Shown here: piece by piece, positions 17,022-29,000 of the stretch
How the letters are laid out: each line of letters starts with the position of its first letter
Position numbering within the stretch: position 1 is the stretch's first letter
Assembly (NCBI RefSeq): GCF_001659605.2
Contig: NC_035176.2
Coordinates: 18,493,122 to 18,557,121 of the forward strand
Origin: Manihot esculenta
Taxonomy: Eukaryota; Streptophyta; Magnoliopsida; Malpighiales; Euphorbiaceae
DNA: 64,000 nucleotides
Direction: 5' to 3'
Position numbers and translations under genes: made by a program
The notes under the pieces: generated by a model
Told to the model about the DNA's origin: nothing
Database searches by the model: none
What the model saw: the letters and a program-made list of their open reading frames with translations, nothing else

Positions 17022-20000
17022 GTTGGTGCAATTATCGACTTGGCAGAGGGTGGTTGTTGGTGGCAGGGTGGATGGGTTACAATATTGTTAATGAAGATTA
17101 TTTAGAACTTGACTATTGTTTTGTGATATTAGGAATCAACCATAGGTGCTGCCTTTTTTTCACAAACATTAGCAGTGAATGATGCAACTGTAAAATTTGA
17201 GATTTGGGACACAGCAGGTCAGGAGAGGTATCATAGCTTGGCTCCAATGTACTATAGGGGAGCTGCTGCAGCAATTATTGTGTATGATATGTCAAATCAG
17301 GTAAGATATTCCTTCTTTGCAACAGAGGTTTATAAAATGGTGGTTATAATTAACTTTTTATAAATGTAAATGAGCCAAGCATGAGCTCATTAGGACACAA
17401 AATTAATGATATGAAAATTTTAAATTCTAAATAATCCAATGTCCTAATATTGAACACGCTTGGAATTATAGACCAAGAGAAGCCTGTGTGGTGTAGGGGA
17501 AGGTGCATCTTCTTTATAGAGAAGCCAACTCCTCCCCTACTCATCACTCCCTTGCTCATCATTATTCAGTGTGGAGTTCCGGTTCTTCCACCATACGTAC
17601 CACGTGATAAAGCCTTTTTCTTTCAACAAATAAACATGAAGGCTAATGGCTCAATAGTATAAATGCATGTTTGTGCTTTTAATGGGCCATCTTCAATTCC
17701 ATTAAGCTCAATTTTCTTATTTTTCCTTTTTATTTTCTTCTTTTTTTATCCTTCTTGTTTCTTCCTCTTCTTTTATTCTTTTTCCAACTTTCTTTTTTAA
17801 TTCAATGGAGGTGTATTAGATAGATAATAACTTATAGGCTACAGAAAAAAAATATTCATCTCCCTTTCTCACCATAAATATGAATAATTTTAGAATAGGT
17901 AGATAAGGAGATTTCAAGTCGAGGCCTTATTTGCTTTCTATAACTTGAAAATGAAGGAAGACTGACTAGGCTACCGTTTGATTAGCTTTTCTGCTCCTAT
18001 CTTTTATCCTTTTATATTTTCTTTTGGTTTCTTTATTACATATATCATCTACAAATCCTATGCTTTAATTAAGATGCAGAAAAGGGAATCCAACCTCAAG
18101 ACAATTGAGAGTATATTGCATAAAAGAAAGTAGAGAATTAAAAGGGAATAGAAAAAGAAGATTCTAGTAACATACAAGGACATTAGCTGGTAGAGTAGTT
18201 TTTCTGTTAGAGTGATTTAAGGAGGCCTTGCCATATGAAGATGCTAACAAAATAGAGCTAGAGACTTTTATAAAGGGGAGCATGCTTAACAAAGGAGGTG
18301 TAGAATATTTCATTTTAATTTGCAGCTGCGTAGCTGGGGCTAGCTTGCTAGTTCGGGAGACCATTCTCCTGGGATTTATTGCTCTTATGTCTTGTATTTC
18401 TTTTAGAAATTTGGGGAGAAATCAAAATCTATAGGTTCCCATTATCTTGCAAGGCATTTCTGCCATTGTTTACTCAATACAACATTATATTTCTCCAATA
18501 TTCTTTTCAATTCATCTTTCTCTTGTTCCTAACTCCATCAAATGGTCAGATCTGCCGAATCCCCAAATTCACAATACAACTTTTGGGATGAAGATGGAGA
18601 GGAACATGGAAACGCGGCAAGAGTACTGGGTTAACTTCCATCAAGAGCAGGAAGAAAATTTTAATAGGATTGAAGAATTACTCATCGAGTTGTTAAGGAA
18701 AGAGGTGACGGCTGGGACCGATGAAGATCTAAAATTTCTTTATCAACATAAATGTGAGTCTGGAATTTTTCACATAGACATTCCTAGTCAATTCCTAAAA
18801 GATGTCCCAAGAATGGTGGAAATACCCATTTTACTAGAGATGACCCGCAACATTGGATTGAGCAAGCCGAGCGATACTGATATAGTAAAGAATGACAGAG
18901 AACAAAAACACTATAAAACGAGATAGAAAACTCAGTTGTATTAGATCAACAAGAGAAACTACGCAAACATTCTCTCACAATAATCTCATTACTGTAAGAA
19001 TTAGTTCCAGCTAAGTATTAGTTACTAAAGGGAAATAAGAAAAACTAGAAGAGAATTTGGTAAAGAAATGACTGAATACTCAGCCCCAAGGAGCAAGTTC
19101 TCCAGTGCAGAAAAGATCACTCTGCCCTCTATATTTTGGAGAAACCACCATCACTAGCAAAAGGTGTCCTTTTCTCTGTCCCTTTCCTCCCTTAAATGTT
19201 GGGCAAGAATCTTCCACCATAACTAATTCCTGCCATGTGTCATATTCCCATTTTGTTAGAGTATTCTTCTTGGGATTCCTCTTGAAATTCAGCCAGTTGT
19301 GATTCTCCCTGCATAGCAGCCAACTGTTATTTTTGTTTCTTCTTTTTTCTATAATACACCTTATACCCTCTTGAGACTAGACCTTCTCTCTTATCATTAC
19401 TCTCCTGTTGGAGTTCAGCCTTGTCCTCAAGGCTGAAGTAAGGAAATTGGCCCCGAAAATCTAAAAGGTTCATCCATGTAGTGACGTGGAACCCTATGGC
19501 ACAAGCCTCAAACCCACACGCACAAGTAGATATGGAATCCAAAGATTTGATAAATCCACCTCCTATGGCACCCCACACTTAGAGAAGTTGAAACACCAAT
19601 GATCGAAGGATTTATATGAGAATCCGACAAACGCCACAATGAATAGTTGATAAGTTAGCCAAGATTCTTGGTGCAATTGATGAAAGCAAATCCTCACTCT
19701 CATTCAAAGCAATACAAGCCAAAGGCATGAAAAGAATTCTGAAAATTTTGATTCAAAGTTGTTCTTACAAGCGTTTTTTATCCTTATATAATAAGGAGAG
19801 AAAATAAAACCCTAAGACATTCCTTTTAGGGCTGGTCGAACCACACACAAGACCCAAGCCCAATCATACACTAAAATAACACATCAAACACATAAGTATT
19901 AAAATATAAGCCCAAAACATAACCCAACACTCTAAAAACTTAAAAGATAAAATATGGCTAGAATACAAGCCCAAACAAAACTAAAATAAAACAAATGTTT

Positions 20001-23000
20001 AAATAATAAAATATAACAAGCCCATCATAACAATGCCGAATAAATTAGACAGCGCTATCTCCATTACACACCTTAAGCAAGGTGAGTAGCTTAGGTGTAC
20101 CTTCAAGTTTCGCGAGACATTTGCCAATGGCAAACTCAGTCAATTCTTGGGTTACTTGTTCTTGAATGTGTAAGTTCATAGCTGCTTCAAGCTTCTTAGC
20201 TTGGCTCCTTGTCACTGGTCTACTAGGGAGCACCAATGGATCCTTGCTTCCTTGATTCTCATGTGATTGTGCTTGTTGGTTCGTATCATTCCCTCCTTCC
20301 TCAAAAAGATTTATCCTCAAATCTGCAACATGGTCAAAAGGAGACAAGTCAGACACATTAAAGGTAGCACTAACCCCATACTCACTTGGTAAGTCTATTT
20401 TATAAGCATTGTCATTGATTCGCTCTAAGACTTGAAATGGACCATGACCACGAGCATCCAGCTTATTCTTCCTCTGATTTGGAAACTGTTCCTTTCGGAA
20501 GTGCACCCAAACCCAATCACCAGGAACAAACACCACTTTCTTCCATCCCCTATTTGCCCTGTCAGCATACACCTTGTTTCTCTTCTTTATGTTAGACCGA
20601 GCCTTCTTATGTAAGGACTTCACCAATTCTGCCTTTTTAGCACCATCTAAACTAGCAAGCTCATGTAAAGGTAAAGGAATGAGATCAAGTACAGTAAGTG
20701 GGTTGACGCGGAACCCTATGGCACAAGCCTCAAACCCACACGCACAAGTAGATACGGAATCCAAAGATTTGATAAACCCACCTCCTATGGCACCCCAAAC
20801 TTAGAGAAGCTGAAACACCAATGATCGAAGGATTTGGATGAGAATCCGACAAACGCCACAACGAATAGTTGATAAGTTAGCCAAGATTTCTGGTGCAATT
20901 GATGAAAGCAAATCCTCACTCTCACTCAAAGCAATACACGCCAAAGGCATGAAAGAAATTCTGAAAAGTTTGATTAAAAGCTGCCTCTTACAATTGTTTC
21001 TTATCCTTATATAGTAAGGAGAAAAACAAATAAAACCCTAAACACTCTTCTTGGGTCTGACTTAAACACCTAAGGCCCAAGCCCAATCACACACTAAAAT
21101 AACGCATAAGTATTAAAACATAAGCCCAAAACATGGCCCAACACTCTAAAACTTAAAAGATAAAATATGGCCAGAATACAAGCCCAAACAAAGCTAAAAT
21201 AAAACAAGTGTTAAATCATAAAAATATAGCAAGCCCATCATATCAATGCTGAATAAATTAGACAGCGCTATCTCCATTACACACCTTAAGCAAGGCGAGT
21301 AGCTTAGGTGTGTCTTCAAGCTTCACGAGACATTTGCCAAAGGCAAGCTCAGTCAATTCTTGTATTACTTGTTCTTGAATGTGTAAGTTCATAGCTGCTT
21401 CAAGCTTCTTAGCTTTACTCCTTGTCACTGGTCCACTAGGGAGCACCAATGGATCCTTGCTTCCTTGATTCTTATGTGATTGGGTTTGCTGGTTCGTATC
21501 ATGGGTTAAAACCATAAACAAGCTCAAATGGAGAAAACCCCGTGGAAGAATGTATGCTACGGTTATATGCAAATTCAATGAAAGGCAAAAAATCTTCCCA
21601 AGTGTTCAAATTCTTACCCACTATAGCTCTGAGTAAGGTACCAAGAGTTCTATTCACCACCTCTGTCTGGCCATCTGTTTGTGGATGACAAATAGTAGAA
21701 TATAAGAGTTTAGTACCCAACTTACCCCACAATACTTTCCAAAAATGCGAAAGGTACTTTGCATCTCTATCTGACACGATTGTCCTTGGCACTCCATGAA
21801 GTCGAACCACTTCCCTGAAGAACAATTCAGCTACATTGATGGCGTCATCAGTTTTATGGCAAGGAATAAAGTGAGCCATCTTGCTAAACCTGTCGACAAC
21901 AACAAATATGCTATCTCTACCACGCCTAGTCCTAAGTAAGCCAAGCACAAAGTCCATAGAAATATCCATCCAAGGTGAACTAGGAACAAGTAAAGGCATA
22001 TAAAGACCATGAGGCATAGACTTAGACTTTGCCTGTCTACATGCAATACAAGAAACGCACACTTTCTCAACATCTTTGCGCATAGAAGGCCAATAAAAAT
22101 GCTCAAGTAAGGTGTCATAAGTCTTATGTACTCCAAAATGCCCCATCAAACCCTCTCAATAAGATTCAAGCACAAGCAAATCACGCATAGAGCATCTAGG
22201 TGCACACAATTTCTTACCCTTAAACAAGTAACCATCATGCCTATAAAAAGAGTTAAAAGCTCCACGCTCACAAGCCACAAACATATTGCCGAAATCAGTA
22301 TCATTAATGTACAAGTCCTTAACATGCTCAAAACCAAGTAATTTAGAACTCACAGCATTAATTAAAGCAGACCTCCTAGACAAAGCATCTGCAACCACAT
22401 TGTCTTTCCCATGCTTATACTTAATCACATATGGAAATTGTTCAATAAACTCAACCCACTCACCATGCCTCTTATTCAACTTGCCTTGTCCTTTCAAGTG
22501 TTTTAAGGATTCATGATCCGTATGTATCACAAACTCCTTGGGCAGGAGATAGTGTTGTCACCCGTCCAGTGCTCTCACCAAGGCATACAGCTCCTTTTCA
22601 TAGGTTGAATAATTGAGATGTGCTCCATTCAACTTCTCGCTGAAATAGGCTATTGGTTTCTTTTCTTGCATCAACACAGCCTCAATACCTATGCCAGAAG
22701 CATCACACTCAATTTCAAAAGTTTTATCAAAGTTAGGTAAAGATAATATAGGAGCGGATGTTAACTTCCCTTTTGAGCAGTCAAAAGCTTTCTGTTGCTC
22801 CTCTCCCCACTTGAACCCAACTTCCTTCTTAATAATTCCTGTGAGTGGTGCTGCAATCGTAGAGAAATCGAGCACAAACCTCCTGTAAAAGCTTGCAAGG
22901 CCATGAAAGCTCCTCACATCTGAAATAGATTTAGGAATAGGCCACTCCTTTATAGCTTTCACCTTCTCTTCATCTACCTCAATTCTCTGTGCATTCACAA

Positions 23001-26000
23001 CAAAACCAAGGAAAAATGTCTATCTATACAAAATGTGCACTTCTTAAGTTTAGCATACAAGCTCTCTTGCCTCAAAACCTGCGGAACCAACCTAACATGC
23101 TCAATATCAATGAATTCCTGCATCATAGACTTAAAACTAGAAGGCAAAGAAGAAAGGTTAATATCAATGTCAGCAAATAAAATCTCCTTATATCTTATAA
23201 GCAACACGGGCTGCCCTAAAGAAATAGCACCCTTAACCTCTCTCGCTCTCACATAAAATGTTTGTTTTGCCCTCCCCTCTTACATCTTTTCTCTCACTAA
23301 TGGGCCATTTATAGGTCTTGATTCTTTTCGAGCCTCTTTACCCTTAGACTCACTCTTTTCTCTCATCTTTTCCGCAGAACTCAAGCTCTCACTCCCCTTT
23401 GTAGCCAAGGCCTAAGCCTCCCTCTCCCTCTCCAGCATCTTTATTTGATCAGCATATACCTCTTGAGGTGATAAAGGAGCGAGTATAACCTTATGTCCTT
23501 CATGAGTAAAGGAGTACCTGTTATTGAACCCATCATGCTGCACCTTTCTCTCATATTGCCACGGTCTACCCAACAACATATGGCTTGCCTGCATAGGTAC
23601 GACATCACACAAGTTCTCATCCTTGTACCTACTAATAGAAAATGGTATAACCACCTGGCATGTAACCCTAACCTCACCACAATCATTCAACTATTGTAAT
23701 CTGTATGGCTTAGGGTGTTTGATAGAAGCCAAGCCCAATTTCTCCACCATATACACACTAGCCACATTTGTGCAACTACCTCCATCAATAATGAGAGTAC
23801 ACACTTTTCCATTAACTAAACACCTAGTGTGAAATATGTTTTCCCGTTGTTCTAGGCTTTCTTCCTTAACCTGGATATTTAGAGCACGCCTAGCAACAAG
23901 CATCTCACCATGTTCAGCAAGCAACACATTATCAACAAACACATTCGAATCATCATAGTCGTTATGAGCATCAATCAATTCAGTCATATTAGCATATATC
24001 TCATCATCACTATGATCAGAATCAGACACTACACCCCCATCAACAGTTGCTATCATAACTCTCTTATTAGGACATTCAGATGCAATATGTCCTTTCCCCA
24101 AGCATTTAAAACATTTTATCTCTCTACTATGGTTAGAAGAGTTAGAATTTCCTGACTGTTGCTTGTTATTACCTTGAGAAGGTCCTTTGTTAGTGGAGAC
24201 CAAATCTTTGCCCCCTTGGATTGGGCTTTTGTAATCTTTCTTTTCTCCACTTCTATAGCCTGGAAATCCACCACCACTATTTGAGAACTTGTATGTGATT
24301 TTAAGGTTATTTCTGCCCTTGTGACGCCTTTCTATTTTCATTGTTTTATCAACCATATCCTCCATGGTATTGTATTGGTACATGTCAAGTTCTTCAGCAA
24401 TGTAGTGGTTAAGACCACCTAGAAACCTGGACATCAACATTTGCTCATCCTCCTCAATATGAGCCCGAGCCATCATCATCTCCATCTTCTTGTGGTATTC
24501 TTCCACACTCTTTCCTCCTTGCACCAGTCTTGCCAACCTTTTGTACAAATCCCTATAATAGTGCGAGGAATAAATCTTTGGCGCATCAACTCTTTCAAGT
24601 ATTCCTATGGTGGAACTGCCCTTAAGCCCTTATTCCTCCTAGTGGATTTCAATTGATCCCACTAGAAAGAGGCATAACCCGTGAACTCAACGGCAGGGAT
24701 ATGAGACTTCTTCTCCTCAGTATAGTTATGACACTCAAATATTTGCTCAGTTTTTCTCTCCCATTCAATGTATTCTTCAGCATTGTTATTCCCTTTAAAT
24801 TCAGGAACTTTCATCTTTATTAAGGGTTACCGTCAATTGTGTTGGTTTGGTATGTCTCGGTGTCATCATCATTTCTGCCAAGTCTAGCATCTCCACCTCT
24901 AGTCCACCCAACGCCAGTTCTATTACCTCCATGAACTTCTCCTCTTCCCCTTCCTTGTCCGACATTATCTTCTGTATCATCAACTTCACCTCGGACTTGA
25001 GGTTCTCGAACTTGTGGTCTATCGGGGTTAAGAATTTGATGAGCCATTCTTGTAGAAGTGGAAGCCTGTGAGACTTTCAAACTCTCCAGAGTTTCGGTCA
25101 TCCTCTCAAGAGCCTTATTGAGTCTTTGGAACTCACCACTGACTGACTTCATAAAGAGTTTATAAGCGAGACCCATGTCCGATTCACTTTCATCAGTACT
25201 ATCCACCACATTCTTGTCTTTACTCATCCTACCTTAAATCAACAAAGAACAAAGAACTAGCAAATATTGTGTTAGAAAAGAAAGCACTCAAGTGTTTGCA
25301 CTCTTACCACTCTTTTGCTGATTCTTCAATTGCACTTCAGAAACTAAGGTCAATCAACCAACCACAAGGTGCATTTAATGAAACAAAGAAGAAAATCTAA
25401 AGAAAGTAGGAAACGTGCAAAACTAGAAAGAAGACACTGACAATTTGGAAAGTAACACAAGAACTAGGTTTTGTGCTACTTGAAAAATATCACCTAGAGT
25501 ATAGACACAAGTAAACAATACTCCAGCAATGTCAAGGAAGTAAAAGCAAGCTTAAACCAAAAAAGGAAACTTAGAATTCAAATAAAAACGAACCTTGACA
25601 AAAGTTTGAATTTAATTCACTTCAAAGTAAATTAAATATAGATCTATTTAAATCTACCCAAAAAGGCAAGTATCAAGACCGCACAAATAGAATCAGAAAA
25701 AAAAATTTTAATTTCACTCAGATCAGCATCATGGACGAAAATTCTAGCATTAAAAGAAGGATTTGACATCAAATCAATTTAGATGCAATTACCTTAAATG
25801 TGCACTTTAGGAAATAGGCAGAATTTCTTTTATCTCCTAATCTGGATTCAATGCAATTCAAAATTCAAAATTGATTCTCATAAATTACAGCCATCAATTG
25901 AAATAGTTAAGGCAATATAGATGAAATAAAAAGTATATCACAATTTCGGCCAGATCAAGATAAATAAGGCAAAGGCGATTTTTTTGTTTTTTTTTCTCTT

Positions 26001-29000
26001 TTTTTTTTATGGATTTCGAATTTTTCTTCCAAAAGAGATTATGTGATGATTGATAATCAAGAAGGTACAGCCATGGACACACAAGTTTTCACCGAAATCA
26101 ACAAGAAAGAAAAGGAAAACTCAAAACCCTTAGATCCTAAGACGAATTAGAATTTACCTCACTTTGGCTCTGACACCGACGCGGAACCCTATGGCACAAG
26201 CCTCAAACCCACAAGCAGATATGAAATCCAAAGATTTGATAAACCCACCTCCTATGGCACCCCACACTTAGAGAAGCTGAAACACCAATGATCGAAGGAT
26301 TTAGATGAGAATTCGACAAACGGCACAACGAATAGTTGATAAGTTAGCCAAGATTCTTGGTGCAATTGATGAAAGCAAATCCTCACTCTCACTCAAAGCA
26401 ACACACGCCAAAGGCATGAAAAGAATTCTGAAAATTTTGATTCAAAGCTGCTCTAACAAGTGTTTCTTATCCTTATATAGTAAGGAGAGAAAATAGAACC
26501 CTAAGACACTCCTTTTAGGGTTGGTCGAACCACACACAAAACTCAAGCCCAATCACACACTAAAATAACACATCAAACACATAAGTATTGTGACAATAAA
26601 GCTGCTATAAGTATAGCACAAAATCCAGTCCAACATGACCGAACCAAGCACATTGAAATTGATCGGCACTTCATTAAAGAAAAATCAACAGACGGTGTCT
26701 TGAGCCTAGTTCATGTGACTTCTACGGGGCAACTTGCGGATGTGTTTACTAAAGGGCTTAACAACAAGATCTACCATAATCTGATTTGCAAGTTGGGCAT
26801 GTGTGACATCTTTGCACCAACTTGAGGGGGAGTGTTGACTTATTTAACTAATCCTAGCTGATTCTAGAGATTTGATTTGATCTGATTAGGATCCTTAATT
26901 ATCTCTGTAATTATTATTTGATTATTTACTTCCTGTTTAGATATGATTCTTTGTGTATAAATAGTCATGTAGACCAATTGTAAAGATTAAGAGTGAAATA
27001 TAAAAATACTCAAAATTTTCCTAAAATTCTTCATGGTATCAAAGCTTTTTCCTGATTTTTTGGGTCCAAATTCAATTTTTCATTTTTAGGGTTTCAAAAC
27101 CCTAGATCTACCAATTTTGGTACTAACCCATCTAGGAGCCTCTTTTTCTCTCACCGCCGGCACCAGGAGAACCGCCAGACTGCCGCCGGCCGATCGACCA
27201 GCTCCGACGTCGGAAAAGCCTGCGCGTGAGGCTCACGCGCCACCCCTTCCCGGCGCGTGACCCGTCGCTTCCCTGCGCGTGACCCGTCGCTTCCCTGCGC
27301 GTGACCCGTCGCTTCCCTGCGCGTGATCCATCGTCTGTCACTGTTTCGCCGCTCAGATCACTCCGGCGACGATTCCGACCATCTTTCCGGCTCTCTCGTG
27401 CTGTTACCCGGTCTTTTGGTGAATCATTTGGGCTTTCTTGTGTGTACAACCTTGGGTACCTCCTATTCTTTCACTGTTCATAAATCTTTACTATGGCAGA
27501 AGGGTTGAATAACGAATATGATCCAATTCGGGTCCAAGTGTTGGGAAGAAATCCTTTTCCTTCTCTAGAAGAGGCCTATGCCCATGTTCAACAAGAGGAA
27601 AGTCGTCGACATGCTATGCTCCATACTGCACCAGTTGAAAAGGCTGGGTTGACTACCAGTTTGAGCACACCACAGCCTCCTACTTCTGAGAAAGATCACT
27701 TACACTGTGACTATTGTGGGAAACCAAGGCATACCAAAGAGACTTGTTGGAAGTTACATGGTTGTCCCACTAGAGGTCGTGGAGGAAAACGAGGTACCTC
27801 TAGAAATCAAGCTAAGTTAGCAGAAACTGTGGAGGAGCCCTTTAAGGAGACAACAACGACTGAGTTCCTTTCCCCTAATGAACTTCAGAGTCTCAAGCGC
27901 CTCTTGTCTCATATTGACACCTCTTCATCCTCTGGTGCTACATCTAACTTTGTAAAGTCAGGTAATGCTTCCTCTTTTAATAATGTTCCATGGATTATCG
28001 ATTCTGGTGCGAATAGACATATAACAAGCTCTTATAAAGGCTTTCTCAATTATTCTCCTTCTCTAACCAAAGATAGTGTCAGAATTGCTGATGGCTCTTT
28101 TACTCCCATATCCGGAACAGGTTCTGTTATTTGCACATCCAACATTAAATTATCATCTGTCCTTCATGTTCCCCACTTTCCTGTCAACCTTTTATCTGTC
28201 AGTGCTATCACCAATGCTCTTAACTGTAAAATTAAATTCTTTCCTGATCATTGTGTTATTCAGGATCTTCGCACAGGGAAGATGATTGGCAATAGTAGGC
28301 TGCATGATGGCTTATACATGTTGGAGGGTGATCCGGCTTCTTCGATATCTCAAGCCTGTTTTGGAGAAAATAAGGATGTCAATCAGGAAATAATACAGTG
28401 GCACCGGCGGTTAGGGCATCCATCATTTTTTGTTTTAGAAAAACTTTATCCTGATTTGTTTGCTAAAACCCAGTTTGGCTCTTTATGTTGTGATGCTTGT
28501 GAGTATGCTAAACACACTAGAACATCCTATCCTTTGAGTCATAATAAAAGTCAAATTGCTTTTGCAACTATTCATTCTGATGTTTGGGGGCCTACTCAAA
28601 CGGTCTCCTTATCTGGTAATCGATGGTTTGTCACCTTTATTGATTGTTGTACTCGAATGACTTGGGTCTATTTGATTAAAGCTAAAAGTGATGTCTTTTC
28701 TTGTTTTCAATCCTTTCATAAGATGGTTTGTACTCAATTTGATACTAAGGTGAAAATTTTGAGAACTGACAATGGAAGAGAATACATGGATAGTAGTTTT
28801 TCTGCTTATTTGGAGAGTAATGAGATAATACACCAGACTAGTTGCCCTTATACTAGTGCTCAAAATGGCGTTGCTGAGAGGAAAAATAGACATCTATTGG
28901 AGGTAGCTCGATCTCTTATGTTCACCATGAATCTACCCAAAACATATTGGGGAGATGCAATTCTTACATCTGCTTATCTTATCAATAGAATGCCTCTCAA

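Noticed and set aside
18447..18926. 159-codon frame as a host gene
   Set aside because: No recognised domain. It lies inside intron 3 next to gypsy remnants and overlaps other frames with equally plausible gag-like text.
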